DNA of 64,000 bases from an uncultured Lachnospiraceae bacterium (GCA_910579865.1 CAJTXA010000004.1:1-64000), one strand, 5' to 3'; shown: positions 26,935 to 37,572, counted from the first letter of the stretch. The notes: generated by a model from the letters alone, not told the origin. Numbers and translations: made by a program.

Positions 26935-27897
26935 ATGGAACAATTGACTTCAAAGATTATGGGTACTGGAAGTGCCTTACCAGAAAGGGTTTTAAAAAAT
27001 ATTGAAATAGAAAAGCTGGTTGATACCAGTGATGCATGGATTCAAGAAAGAACAGGAATAGTAGAACGACGGATTGCAAAAGAAAAAGAAAGTACGGCTG
27101 AATTGGCTGCAATAGCTGGAAAAAAGGCTTTGGAGGATGCAAAAATACCAGCAGAGAATTTGGATTTTATTTTGTTAGCTACTTTTACGCCTAGTTCCTT
27201 TATGCCAAATGATGCTTGTTTGGTGCAAACAGCGTTAGGAGCCTCAAAGGCAGTTTGTTTTGATATTAATGCGGCATGTTCTGGTTTTTTATTTGCCCTA
27301 CAAATGGCTCATGCTTATATCTGTTCTGGTATGGCTCGTTATATTTTAGTGATTGGTGCCGAGAATATCTCAAAAGTGATTGATTGGAATGATCGTGGTA
27401 CTTGTATTCTTTTTGGGGATGGTGCAGGTGCAGTAGTTTTAGGTGTTTCTGATTCTTGCTCTCATGGGATTCTTGACTTTGAATCTGGAAGTGATGGAAG
27501 TCATGGCAAAGTATTAAGCTTGGATGGTTATAGCGAGTCTTCTCATACAAAGTTTTTAAGAATGGATGGACAAGAAGTATTTAAGTTTGCAGTTCGAAAA
27601 GTTCCAGAGATGATTCTTGCACTTACAAAAAGAAATCATTTGCTTTTAGAAGAAATAGACTATTATTTGTTACACCAGGCCAATAAAAGAATTTTAAGTT
27701 CAGTAGCAAAAAGACTTTCTCTTTCATTGGATAAATTTCCTATGAATTTAAATTATTATGGCAATACCTCAGCAGCAAGTATTCCAATTTTACTAGATGA
27801 GTGTCATAGAAGTGGAATTTTTTTAGAAGGGCAAAAACTGATCCTTTCTGGTTTTGGAGGAGGACTTACTTGGGGAAGCTGTTTGCTTTCTTGGTAA
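26935..27897 (+). CDS. fabH: 3-oxoacyl-ACP synthase III (FabH)
   Basis: Condensing enzyme that starts fatty acid synthesis from acyl-CoA and malonyl-ACP. 320 residues with the complete catalytic triad: C115 in NAACSGFL, H247 in LLHQANKR and N277 in YYGNTSAAS. The N-terminal GTGSALPERVL and DTSDAWIQERTGI are also typical. It is not followed by fabD, fabG or acpP, which usually adjoin it, so it may be a second copy or a displaced housekeeping gene. The FabT-like operator just upstream indicates control by membrane-lipid demand. The start ATG has GAAAGGG upstream. Confidence 0.93.
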   Translation: MEQLTSKIMGTGSALPERVLKNIEIEKLVDTSDAWIQERTGIVERRIAKEKESTAELAAIAGKKALEDAKIPAENLDFILLATFTPSSFMPNDACLVQTALGASKAVCFDINAACSGFLFALQMAHAYICSGMARYILVIGAENISKVIDWNDRGTCILFGDGAGAVVLGVSDSCSHGILDFESGSDGSHGKVLSLDGYSESSHTKFLRMDGQEVFKFAVRKVPEMILALTKRNHLLLEEIDYYLLHQANKRILSSVAKRLSLSLDKFPMNLNYYGNTSAASIPILLDECHRSGIFLEGQKLILSGFGGGLTWGSCLLSW

Positions 27898-27998
27898 GCA
27901 ATTTTTAGAGAAGAAATGACATGACAAATGAAAAGAAATGTGTTATAGTAAAATAGTAGAAAGAAAATAAAGCAATTAGAAAGAAAGGAGAAACAAAA

Positions 27999-28088
27999 TG
28001 ACAACAGCATTTGCTTTTAATTACCGTAATAGTGAATCGTATAGTCAGGCACTGCAGATACAAAAATGGCAGGGTCTTGATTTTATGA
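27999..28088 (+). CDS. Possible small ORF with strong ribosome site
   Basis: 29 codons starting MTTAFAFITVIV and ending RVLIL, preceded by AAAGGAG seven bases before the ATG. Its stop overlaps (ATGA) the start of a 26-codon frame at 28085-28165 (MNSYKVKRAKTW, then a hydrophobic VGFLVLFLFSIV and HR). Neither frame resembles a known family. The good ribosome site, the ATGA coupling and the terminator after the second frame argue for a tiny transcript, perhaps a leader peptide or two small membrane peptides. Chance is possible at this length. Confidence 0.3.
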
Positions 28089-28165
28089 ACTCATATAAGG
28101 TAAAGAGAGCGAAAACATGGGTTGGTTTTCTGGTTTTGTTTCTATTTTCTATTGTCCATAGATAA
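28085..28165 (+). CDS. Possible small single-TM peptide coupled to the preceding ORF
   Basis: 26 codons; start ATG overlaps the previous stop as ATGA. The basic half (KVKRAKTW) is followed by about 12 hydrophobic residues and a short HR tail, a positively charged-inside membrane anchor pattern. It is followed 37 bases later by a clear terminator. No homologue recognised; support is the arrangement only. Confidence 0.25.
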   Translation: MNSYKVKRAKTWVGFLVLFLFSIVHR

Positions 28166-28202
28166 AATTTTATAAGTTGGATAATAATAAAATTGTTACT
28201 TG

Positions 28203-28236
28203 CCGCTTATCTTGTATGAGATAGGCGGTTATTTTT
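28203..28236 (+). terminator. Intrinsic terminator upstream of rtcB
   Basis: CCGCTTATCT (28203-28212) pairs with AGATAGGCGG (28219-28228), 10 bp with one G-U, six-base loop, followed by TTATTTTT. Confidence 0.85.
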
Positions 28237-28267
28237 ATGATAGGAATTTAGAAAGGAGTGGAAAAAG

Positions 28268-29470
28268 ATGTTTGAGATTAAGGGGAAAATAAACACAGCA
28301 ATTTGTTATGCAAAGGTAGTTGAAGAGGAAGCGATTGAACAGATTCAAAGAATGTGTGACTATGAGTTTACAAAAGGGAGCAGAATACGAATTATGCCAG
28401 ATGTTCATGCTGGAAAGGGATGTACAATTGGAACAACAATGACAATAACAGATAAGGCCGTCCCCAATATTGTTGGAGTAGATATTGGGTGTGGAATGTA
28501 TACGGTCAATATTGGAAAGACAGAGATTGATTTTGAAAAATTAGATGAAGTAGCACATGTGATTCCTTCTGGAAGACATATCTGGGAAGGGAGACAGGAG
28601 CGTTTTGATTTGACAAAATTGCGCTGTTATCGAAGCTTGAAAAATACAAAATGGTTAGAACGAAGTCTTGGTACATTGGGAGGAGGGAATCATTTTATTG
28701 AGGTGGATCAGGCAGCAGATAGGACAAAGTATCTGGTGATTCATACAGGAAGCCGAAATCTTGGAAAACAGGTAGCAGAGCTTTATCAGAAATTAGCAGT
28801 AGATTTAAACAAGGGAAAAGAAACCTATTTTATACAAAGAGATGCGATTATTGCAGAATATAAGGCTGCAGGAAGAAGAAAGGAAATACAAGCGGCACTT
28901 GAAGAAATTTCATGGCAAAAAAGAGAGGCAACCATGCCAGAAGATTTGTGTTATGTTTATGGTAATTATTTAGAGGATTATCTTTATGACGTAGAACTTT
29001 GTCAAACATTTGCAAAAAGAAATCGGGAAAAAATTGCTGAAATATTACTTGAAAGCACAGGACTGTCTGGTACAGATGCATTTCATACGATTCATAATTA
29101 TATTGATACAGAGGAGATGATTTTGCGAAAGGGAGCAATTGCAGCTCATCAGGGTGAGAAAGTATTAATTCCAATTAATATGAGAGATGGTAGTATATTA
29201 GCAGTTGGAAAGGGAAATTTAGAGTGGAATTATTCTGCACCACATGGAGCTGGAAGAATGATGTCTCGAACAAAGGCGAAGGAAAGCCTAACTATGGAAG
29301 AATATCAACAAGTTATGAAGGGAATTTATACAACTTCTGTAAATGAAGCAACTTTAGATGAAGCACCAATGGCATATAAGTCTTTAGAGGATATTATTGA
29401 TGTGATTAAGGAGTCAGTAGACATTATTGATGTTATGAAACCAGTTTATAATTTTAAAGCATCTGATTAA
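28268..29470 (+). CDS. rtcB: RtcB family RNA ligase
   Basis: GTP-dependent ligase joining 2',3'-cyclic phosphate (or 3'-phosphate) and 5'-OH RNA ends. 400 residues, the shorter bacterial form. Seen: IMPDVHAGKGCTIGTT near 44-59, GVDIGCGM at about 73-80 (metal-binding Asp and Cys), LGGGNHFIE at about 136-144, HTGSRNLGK at about 158-166, and APHGAGRMMSRTKAKE at about 333-348 holding the histidine that is guanylylated. All metal and nucleotide ligands appear present. No rtcA, archease or prfH partner is next to it. GGAGTGG lies before the ATG. Confidence 0.95.
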   Translation: MFEIKGKINTAICYAKVVEEEAIEQIQRMCDYEFTKGSRIRIMPDVHAGKGCTIGTTMTITDKAVPNIVGVDIGCGMYTVNIGKTEIDFEKLDEVAHVIPSGRHIWEGRQERFDLTKLRCYRSLKNTKWLERSLGTLGGGNHFIEVDQAADRTKYLVIHTGSRNLGKQVAELYQKLAVDLNKGKETYFIQRDAIIAEYKAAGRRKEIQAALEEISWQKREATMPEDLCYVYGNYLEDYLYDVELCQTFAKRNREKIAEILLESTGLSGTDAFHTIHNYIDTEEMILRKGAIAAHQGEKVLIPINMRDGSILAVGKGNLEWNYSAPHGAGRMMSRTKAKESLTMEEYQQVMKGIYTTSVNEATLDEAPMAYKSLEDIIDVIKESVDIIDVMKPVYNFKASD

Positions 29471-29500
29471 TCAAATATAAAATAATTGGAAAAAAGTAGA

Positions 29501-29546
29501 TTGATTTTTAGAAAGAAGTCTGCTATCATATAGTTTGATATTCAAA
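29501..29546 (+). promoter_or_regulatory. fabV promoter with FabT-like operator
   Basis: TTGATT (29501-29506), 17-base spacer, TATCAT (29524-29529). The palindrome TTTGATATTCAAA (29534-29546) lies four bases after the -10. Its arms TTTGA and TCAAA are identical to those of the fabH operator and the placement is the same. Confidence 0.75.
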
Positions 29547-29581
29547 GTATTTAAAGCAGAAAAGAGGGTAAAGAAAAAGAT

Positions 29582-30742
29582 ATGATAGTGGAGCCAAAAG
29601 TAAGAGAATTTATCTGTACAACAGCACATCCAATCGGATGTCGGGAAAATGTAAGACAACAGATAGCGTATATTAAAGAAAAGGTTTGTTTTGAAGGGAA
29701 GAAGCATGTGCTGGTGATAGGAGCTTCTACTGGTTATGGGTTAGCTTCTAGAATTACCATGGCGTTTGGTGCAAAAGCTGCTACAATAGGGGTTATGTTT
29801 GAAAAAGAGGCATCTGGAAAGCGAACCGCTACACCAGGGTGGTATAATACAAAGGCATTTGAGGAATTTGCAAAAGAAGAGGGACTTTATGCAAAGTCCA
29901 TTAACAAAGATGCATTTTCAGAAGAAGTAAAAGAACATGTAGCACAAATGATAAAAGAGGATTGGGGAAGTGTAGATCTGATTATTTATAGTCTAGCTTC
30001 TCCAAGACGAACAACAAAGGAAGGAATCACATATCATTCAACATTAAAGACCTGTGATCAAAGTTTTACTGAGAAATCTTGGAATCTTCGAAATAATCAA
30101 ATTTCTGAAGCTACGATTTTAGCAGCAAGTCCAGAGGAACTAGAAAGCACAGTTAAGGTGATGGGGGGAGAGGATTGGTATGATTGGATTCAAACTCTAG
30201 ATAGAGCTGGAGTTCTTGCAAAAGATGCTGTTACAGTAGCATATTCTTATATTGGGCCAGAATTAACGTATCCTGTTTATTATCAGGGAACAATTGGGAT
30301 GGCAAAGAAAAACTTAGAAGAATTTTCGAATCGATTAAATCAGGAATATAAAAAAGAGGGACTAAAAGCATATATTTCTGTAAATAAGGCGTTAGTTACA
30401 CAGGCTAGTAGTGCAATTCCAATTGTTCCGCTTTATTTTGCAATTCTTTATAAGGTGATGAAACAGGCAGGAACACATGAAGGGTGTATTGAGCAAATGG
30501 GACGATTATTTGGAGAAAAACTGTTTGCTAATCCCTGCCTGTTAGATGAAGAAGGGCGAATTCGTATGGATGATTATGAAATGGAAAAAACAACACAGCA
30601 AAAAGTAATGGAGATTTGGAATCAAATTACAACTGAGAATTTGATGGAATTGGCTGATGTAGATGGATATTGGGAGGATTTTTATCATATGTTTGGATTT
30701 CGGTTTGCAACTGTGGATTATACAAAGGAGGTAGAAATATAA
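29582..30742 (+). CDS. fabV: Trans-2-enoyl-CoA/ACP reductase (FabV family)
   Basis: NADH-dependent reductase of the FabV/TER family, acting on trans-2-enoyl-ACP in fatty acid synthesis or crotonyl-CoA in butyrate formation. 386 residues, slightly shorter than typical (about 400). The NAD-binding stretch LVIGASTGYGLASRI is at about 44-58, and YSLASPRR near 137-144 is the family signature. The catalytic tyrosine pattern Y-x8-K is present as YYQGTIGMAKK (about 230-240). The FabT-like operator upstream favours a fatty acid role. No butyrate genes adjoin. A GAGGG site lies before the ATG. Confidence 0.92.
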   Translation: MIVEPKVREFICTTAHPIGCRENVRQQIAYIKEKVCFEGKKHVLVIGASTGYGLASRITMAFGAKAATIGVMFEKEASGKRTATPGWYNTKAFEEFAKEEGLYAKSINKDAFSEEVKEHVAQMIKEDWGSVDLIIYSLASPRRTTKEGITYHSTLKTCDQSFTEKSWNLRNNQISEATILAASPEELESTVKVMGGEDWYDWIQTLDRAGVLAKDAVTVAYSYIGPELTYPVYYQGTIGMAKKNLEEFSNRLNQEYKKEGLKAYISVNKALVTQASSAIPIVPLYFAILYKVMKQAGTHEGCIEQMGRLFGEKLFANPCLLDEEGRIRMDDYEMEKTTQQKVMEIWNQITTENLMELADVDGYWEDFYHMFGFRFATVDYTKEVEI

Positions 30743-30905
30743 CAATTCTTTTTGAAAAATACTTTTCTATTGTTCAATCTTCTGTTACAATAAAAGTCAA
30801 ATTGTTCTGTAAAATGGTTTTGTGCAAGGGAATGGAGTATGGTTGGTTCTTTTATAGCATAAAATAAAAACAGAATAGAAGTTTTGGTAGAAAAGAGGAA
30901 AGAAG

Positions 30906-31745
30906 ATGGATTTTATTGAAATTTTAAAAGCAATTTTATTTGGAATTGTGGAAGGGATTACAGAATGGCTTCCTATTAGCAGCACAGGACATATGATTTT
31001 ATTAAATGAATTTGTTACTTTAAATGTCAGTGAAGAATTTTGGAAAATGTTTGAAGTGGTAATTCAGTTAGGAGCAATTTTAGCGGTTGTGCTTCTGTTT
31101 TGGCATCAGATTTTTCCATTTCAATTTGGAAAGAAGCCAATTATTCGAGTAGATATTTTTTCTATGTGGTTTAAAATTGCAGTTGCTTGTGTGCCTGCAG
31201 CAGTAATAGGAATTTTATTTGATGATATGATAGACACCATGTTTTATAATTATCAGACCGTATCAATTATGTTACTTTTATTTGGAGTTTTATTTATTGT
31301 AATTGAAAATAGGAATCGCCATTTAAAACCATCTATTAATCAAATGGAAGAAATCACATATAAGACAGCACTTTTGATTGGATTTTTTCAATTAATTGCA
31401 GCCGTGTTTCCTGGAACATCACGTTCTGGCGCAACAATTATTGGTGCACTTTTAATTGGTGTATCAAGAACAGTAGCAGCAGAATTTACATTTTTTTTGG
31501 CGATTCCTGTTATGTTTGGAGCAAGTTTATTAAAAATTATAAAATTCGGATTCGTATTTACTACATCGGAACTTATAATTTTATTAGTTGGAATGGTAGT
31601 TGCATTTTTGGTATCAATTCTAGTAATTCAGTTTTTACTTAGTTATATTAAAAAGAATGATTTTAAAGTATTTGGATGGTATCGAATTATTCTTGGTATT
31701 GCAGTATTGCTTTATTTTATGGTATTCCATACAGCAGCAGTTTAG
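30906..31745 (+). CDS. uppP: Undecaprenyl-diphosphatase UppP (BacA)
   Basis: Membrane phosphatase that recycles undecaprenyl diphosphate to the carrier monophosphate used for peptidoglycan and surface glycans; extra copies give bacitracin tolerance. 279 residues, about eight membrane segments. Both active-site motifs are visible: EGITEWLPISSTGH at about 18-31 and PGTSRSGATI near 170-179. AGAGGAAAGAAG precedes the ATG. The gene runs convergently into the pectinesterase gene and their ends overlap by four bases, leaving no room for a terminator between them. Confidence 0.95.
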   Translation: MDFIEILKAILFGIVEGITEWLPISSTGHMILLNEFVTLNVSEEFWKMFEVVIQLGAILAVVLLFWHQIFPFQFGKKPIIRVDIFSMWFKIAVACVPAAVIGILFDDMIDTMFYNYQTVSIMLLLFGVLFIVIENRNRHLKPSINQMEEITYKTALLIGFFQLIAAVFPGTSRSGATIIGALLIGVSRTVAAEFTFFLAIPVMFGASLLKIIKFGFVFTTSELIILLVGMVVAFLVSILVIQFLLSYIKKNDFKVFGWYRIILGIAVLLYFMVFHTAAV

Positions 31746-32710
31746 ATAGTCCAATCACCAAGTACTTTTTCTTTCGTATAAAGGGCAGCTTGAGCTTCGG
31801 TTAGTTGATGGCTCCAAGAAACTCGTTTTTCTGGTGCTGCACCCGGACCAGATGAGTGATATTCTGCATAGAAGGTTTGTGTATGTGCTTCTGCTTTATC
31901 CCAGTCATGCCAACCTTCTTCTTTAATGTGTTCTTCTAATCTACATTCTAAAAGTACAGTTTTTGCATAGTTTCTCCAAGGACGTCCTAGATAGACAGAG
32001 TGAGGAGGACAATTACTGGTAAAATGACATTGAAAAAAGACATAGCCATATGTTTGGCCTTCTGGTGTAGAGGCTGCTGTGATATAGCCACGATTATTAC
32101 CAGATGGATCAGGATCGATAAAAGAGTAAATTTCACAATGTTCAAAGTAAGCGGTTGCACTTCCAAATATAAAGTCAACGTCTCCACAGATAGTACAGCT
32201 TTTATAGTAGTGTCTTCCGTTTATACGTTCAGCGTGTTCTTTTGGTCCAAGAAAACCATTTTTTTGGATAGCAGAAGGAGGTAAAGGTCCAGTAAATAAG
32301 GTATCCTGATGCCCTAAAAAGCGGCAATTTTCAAAGAAAATACGATCTCCGTCTACATAAAGTGCAAGTGCTTGTCCTGCAATACGACCAGAGCCAGAAG
32401 AATTTTCGAAAGTTAAGTTTTGAATAGTTATATCATGTGTATCTAGAAAACACGTATAAGAACGAAAGGTTCCATATCTTGAGCCATCTGGCATCAGCAT
32501 TTTTGCATGATCTTGAAAAGTTAGAATTGTAGAAAAGGGATCTTCTCCGATTAAGGTAAGATAGGGACGATCGATAGTTAGTTTTTCTTGATATCTGCCA
32601 GGCTTGATTTGGATGGTAATAGGAGTAGTATTGTTTAATGGGATAGAATGAATGGCTTCCTGTATAGTTGAAAAATTACCAGAATTATCTTTTGATACAA
32701 TAATATTCAT
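31742..32710 (-). CDS. Cytoplasmic pectinesterase (CE8 family)
   Basis: Removes methyl esters from galacturonan, here probably from short oligosaccharides taken up by the cell, because the protein starts MNIIVSKDNSGNFSTIQEA with no signal peptide. 322 residues forming the right-handed beta-helix of CE8. Active-site motifs are GQALALYVDGD (Gln), FLGHQDTLF (first Asp), GDVDFIFG (second Asp) and YLGRPWRNYA (Arg and Trp). All catalytic positions are present. It reads toward and overlaps the uppP end. The start codon follows a GGAG site. It has its own promoter and is separated by a terminator from the PTS operon. Confidence 0.92.
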   Translation of the reverse strand: MNIIVSKDNSGNFSTIQEAIHSIPLNNTTPITIQIKPGRYQEKLTIDRPYLTLIGEDPFSTILTFQDHAKMLMPDGSRYGTFRSYTCFLDTHDITIQNLTFENSSGSGRIAGQALALYVDGDRIFFENCRFLGHQDTLFTGPLPPSAIQKNGFLGPKEHAERINGRHYYKSCTICGDVDFIFGSATAYFEHCEIYSFIDPDPSGNNRGYITAASTPEGQTYGYVFFQCHFTSNCPPHSVYLGRPWRNYAKTVLLECRLEEHIKEEGWHDWDKAEAHTQTFYAEYHSSGPGAAPEKRVSWSHQLTEAQAALYTKEKVLGDWTI

Positions 32711-32746
32711 AATAGAAATCTCCTTTGTTTTGATTAGTTGTTTTTT

Positions 32747-32775
32747 ACTATATCATAGAATCTATTTGAATTCAA
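32747..32775 (-). promoter_or_regulatory. Promoter of the pectinesterase gene
   Basis: On the minus strand TTGAAT (32775-32770), 17-base spacer, TATAGT (32752-32747). TTGAATTCAA around the -35 is a small palindrome that could bind a regulator. Confidence 0.6.
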
Positions 32776-32806
32776 TATAGAGAAAGCTTCTGATAAAATA
32801 GACGAA

Positions 32807-32853
32807 AAAGAGATTGTATGCAAATTCTTTTGCAAAACAATCTCTTTATTTTT
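32807..32853. terminator. Bidirectional terminator below the PTS operon
   Basis: The outer stem 32807-32817 with 32837-32847 and the inner stem 32819-32824 with 32829-32834 surround a TTCT loop, with T runs on both sides. It ends the minus-strand PTS operon just after the IIB gene. Confidence 0.85.
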
Positions 32854-32864
32854 ATAATATCATT

Positions 32865-33164
32865 TTATTTTCCACAGATTTCATGAGCCAGTTTCATTAC
32901 ATTTTCTGCATTGCCAATTGCGTAGTCCAAAGAAGGCACTGCTGCCATAGGAATTTGGATTTCTTTTTTCATATCTTCCATACGGTAACTAGCTTGTGGT
33001 GCTACCAATACACAATCCCAGCCTTCCATCCATTTTTCTTGTGCCTCACCAGTTCCTACGGCAATGATTTCTAGTTCGTCTCCATGGGAATCTGCCCATG
33101 CCTGCATTTTTTTCATTAGAATACTACTAGACAAACCTCCAGCACAACATAATAATACTTTCAT
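32865..33164 (-). CDS. PTS IIB component, lactose/cellobiose family
   Basis: 99-residue IIB protein that passes phosphate from IIA to the incoming sugar. The active-site cysteine lies in LLCCAGGLSSSIL near residue 7 (family form CSAGMSTS); a second cysteine precedes it. The rest follows the Lac/Cel IIB fold (VLVAPQASYRM). It is the last gene of the operon, separated from its IIC and IIA by two hydrolase genes. GGAG precedes the ATG. Confidence 0.9.
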   Translation of the reverse strand: MKVLLCCAGGLSSSILMKKMQAWADSHGDELEIIAVGTGEAQEKWMEGWDCVLVAPQASYRMEDMKKEIQIPMAAVPSLDYAIGNAENVMKLAHEICGK

Positions 33165-33232
33165 TTTAATTTCTCCTTTCTTTTATAAAAATCTTAATGT
33201 TAGAAATTGTTTTTATAAACTCTTGTTTGGAA

Positions 33233-34720
<1,488 letters not shown>

Positions 34721-34754
34721 CTATAAAAAATAATTGAAATTAGTAACAAAAATT

Positions 34755-36188
34755 TTAATCTAGATCGTTACCATTACTAGCGATAACTTTTTTATACCAA
34801 TAAAAACTATCTTTACGATAACGTTTCATTTCTGCTTGTTTTGCTTTTTCGTCATCTTCATCTCTGTCTACATAGATAAAACCATAACGTTTTGAGATTC
34901 CTTCTCTGGTAGATACTAAATCTATAGCACTCCATGGACAATAGCCAATTAGCATAGCGCCTTCATCAATTCCAATAGACATTTGACGAATGGTTTCCCG
35001 TAAATGTTCAATTCGATAAGAGTCATGCACAGTCCCATCTGTTTCTAATGTGTCAGGACGTCCATAGCCATTTTCAGTAATGATTAAAGGTAAATGATAT
35101 CGATCAGTTAATCTTCTGGCAGTTACACGGATACAATATGGGTCAAAACGATGGCCGTCTTCACCTTGTAGAAACTTGTCGTTGTTTACTGTTTTAACAA
35201 TACCTGGTTTTTCAGACAATTTTTGTAGATAACTCATACTGCGGTTATCGCCATGTTCTAATTCACTGAGATCCAAAGGATAGTAGTCACAATGCTCAAC
35301 TGTATCATTGCCATAACAGTTAAAACCAATAAAATCTGGATGGCAGGTACGCATACATTCAAAATCCCCTTCTTGTACATCAATATGAATTCCATTTTGC
35401 TCAAAATAATGATTTAAGCTGGCAGGATAGTGACCATATACCAAAGCATCCAAGTAAAAGTTGTTGCGCAGGTCATCGTTATTGAGTGCGGCTAAGTAGT
35501 TTATAGGATCATTATTTGCCGGATAGGCTGTGGTAATATTAGGAGCTGGACCAATCATTGCATTTGGACAAAGTTCATGACAAAGATGAATGGCCTTAGC
35601 TTGTGCAACTAACTGCTTGTGCGCTTGGTTGTATAAATCATTCATATTTTGCAGTTTCATAGTACCGCCAACCATATCTACAGCCCCATAATAAATTAAC
35701 ATATTTTGTTCATTATAAGTCAGCCAATAATGAACATCATCTTTAAAATTTTCAAATAATATTCTGCAATAATTTACATAGGCATCTCCCATTCGGCAAT
35801 CGTTCCAGTTTCCATATTTTTGCTGTAATGCCAGTGGCAAGTCAAAATGAAAGATTGTTACAAGTGGTTCAATTCCATGTTTATGACATTCATGAAATAC
35901 ATTTTTATAAAAATCAAGACCAGCTTGATTGAGTTCGCCTTCTCCATTTGGCAATATTCTAGCCCAAGAAATAGAGAAACGAAACATTTTAAAACCCATT
36001 TCACCCATAAGAGCGATATCTTCTTTATAGTGATGATAAAAGTCGGATGCATAGTGGAATGAACAACAACCAGGATTTAAAGGTCTTACATCCCATATGG
36101 TTAATCCTTTTCCATCACAGTCATAGCCTCCTTCAACCTGAGCACTTGAGGAACTGCCACCCCAGAAAAAATTTTTTGGAAAAGACAT
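34755..36188 (-). CDS. GH1 6-phospho-beta-glucosidase (second of two)
   Basis: Paralogue of the neighbouring GH1 gene, 477 residues. The acid/base motif is the variant TYNEQNML and the nucleophile is IITENGYGR. The phosphate-binding stretch [10 protein letters not shown] is conserved near the end. It has a short insertion-free N-terminus (FFWGGSSSSAQVEGG). Two GH1 enzymes behind one IIABC set suggest that the operon handles more than one linkage or aglycone, for example cellobiose and gentiobiose or an aryl-glucoside. AAAGGAG precedes the ATG; the gap to the IIC gene is 35 bases. Confidence 0.93.
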   Translation of the reverse strand: MSFPKNFFWGGSSSSAQVEGGYDCDGKGLTIWDVRPLNPGCCSFHYASDFYHHYKEDIALMGEMGFKMFRFSISWARILPNGEGELNQAGLDFYKNVFHECHKHGIEPLVTIFHFDLPLALQQKYGNWNDCRMGDAYVNYCRILFENFKDDVHYWLTYNEQNMLIYYGAVDMVGGTMKLQNMNDLYNQAHKQLVAQAKAIHLCHELCPNAMIGPAPNITTAYPANNDPINYLAALNNDDLRNNFYLDALVYGHYPASLNHYFEQNGIHIDVQEGDFECMRTCHPDFIGFNCYGNDTVEHCDYYPLDLSELEHGDNRSMSYLQKLSEKPGIVKTVNNDKFLQGEDGHRFDPYCIRVTARRLTDRYHLPLIITENGYGRPDTLETDGTVHDSYRIEHLRETIRQMSIGIDEGAMLIGYCPWSAIDLVSTREGISKRYGFIYVDRDEDDEKAKQAEMKRYRKDSFYWYKKVIASNGNDLD

Positions 36189-36223
36189 AATAATCTCCTT
36201 TCTATATAAAGTTAAGAATGTTG

Positions 36224-37543
36224 TTATTTAGAGTTACTTTGTGCTGCATCTTCTTCTGCTTCTTGTGCTAAACATTGCTTTTCATATACCTTGAAGAAAG
36301 GAAAGTATATTAGATAGCAAATAGGGAATGTAATAATTGCGAATATACAATTTCTCCAGTCTAGACTATTCATAAAAGTAGCAAATATAATCGGTAGAGT
36401 TGTCATAATTAATACTTGTGGATACGCCATTAAACCAAAGGAATATACGATTAACATTAAAAGTGCCACTACTAATGGGCATAAGATATAAGGAATAAGC
36501 ATAATAGAATTATACATAATAGGATATCCAAAGATAACTGGCTCATTAATATTGAAAATACCAGGAATAACAGCCGCTTTTGATACAGCACTAATTCTTT
36601 TCGATTTGCTCTTTAGACCCATTATACACAAAGGTAAAGTGTTTCCAGTACCTCCCATAATACTTATAGCTCCAAATAAAAATAGGGAAGACCACTGCAA
36701 AGGTTCTCCAGCTGCTGCTAAAGAAGAATTTGTCATATAAGCAGTTACATAAGGAATCATAATCGTATTAAAGATAATTCCTGTTCCATGAATACCAAAA
36801 AACCAGAATAATTGACATAAAATAATAATAATGAACATACCTGGTGTAGAAGTCAAATAACCAATTGGTATAGAAAGTATTTTTGTAATAAGAGAAGCTA
36901 AAGTAAGAGAACCCGAACTAATACTAGCAATAAGAATTGCCAACCCATACCATACGAAAATATTAATACCAGTAGGAATAATGGCATTAAAGGAATTTGC
37001 AATTCCTTCTGGAACAACATCTGGTAACTTAATCAGCCATTTATGTCGAATGGCAAATTCAGAAATAGCTACAGAGCATATTCCAATAATTAAAGCTACA
37101 AACATACCACCAGTACCAAGGGAACCTAAATTTAATGCATCAAAGAAACTGGCTCCTCCATCTGCACTAGCAGATACAACAGGGGACATTACTAAGATAT
37201 AACAAACAATAGCAGTAAAGCCTGCTTGCATAGTATTTCTTTTCTTTCTCTTTGCATAATTAGAAGCCATAGAGAAACACATAAAAAAACCAAGTAGACC
37301 CATAGTCAATTTATATGGCATATAAAATGCAATATAGGATGAACTGGCTGGATCCCATTTAAAAATTAATTCACCCAAGGCACATATAATCTGAATGACA
37401 GCTCCTATCATAATAAGTCCCATGGTTGCTCCCATACCACCTGAAATGGTTGCAAAAATTTCATTTGTAGTTAGTTTTAGGCTTAATTTTTGCAGATTTT
37501 TCATAAAATTACTTTCAGCCAGACGTTCAATTTTGCTACCCAT
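36224..37543 (-). CDS. PTS IIC component, cellobiose/lactose family
   Basis: Membrane sugar channel of the PTS, 439 residues with about ten hydrophobic segments. The family landmarks are seen: ATISGGMGATMGLIMIG near the N-terminus, FFGIHGTGIIFNTIM near the centre (substrate-binding region with the essential His-Gly) and FNINEPVIFGYPIMYN near residue 335 (the NEP motif). A Glu/Asp-rich tail closes the protein. Specificity cannot be read directly; GH1 partners point to a beta-glucoside. AAAGGAGG before the ATG. Confidence 0.94.
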   Translation of the reverse strand: MGSKIERLAESNFMKNLQKLSLKLTTNEIFATISGGMGATMGLIMIGAVIQIICALGELIFKWDPASSSYIAFYMPYKLTMGLLGFFMCFSMASNYAKRKKRNTMQAGFTAIVCYILVMSPVVSASADGGASFFDALNLGSLGTGGMFVALIIGICSVAISEFAIRHKWLIKLPDVVPEGIANSFNAIIPTGINIFVWYGLAILIASISSGSLTLASLITKILSIPIGYLTSTPGMFIIIILCQLFWFFGIHGTGIIFNTIMIPYVTAYMTNSSLAAAGEPLQWSSLFLFGAISIMGGTGNTLPLCIMGLKSKSKRISAVSKAAVIPGIFNINEPVIFGYPIMYNSIMLIPYILCPLVVALLMLIVYSFGLMAYPQVLIMTTLPIIFATFMNSLDWRNCIFAIITFPICYLIYFPFFKVYEKQCLAQEAEEDAAQSNSK

Positions 37544-37572
37544 TTAAAAACCTCCTTTGTATCCTGTGATTC

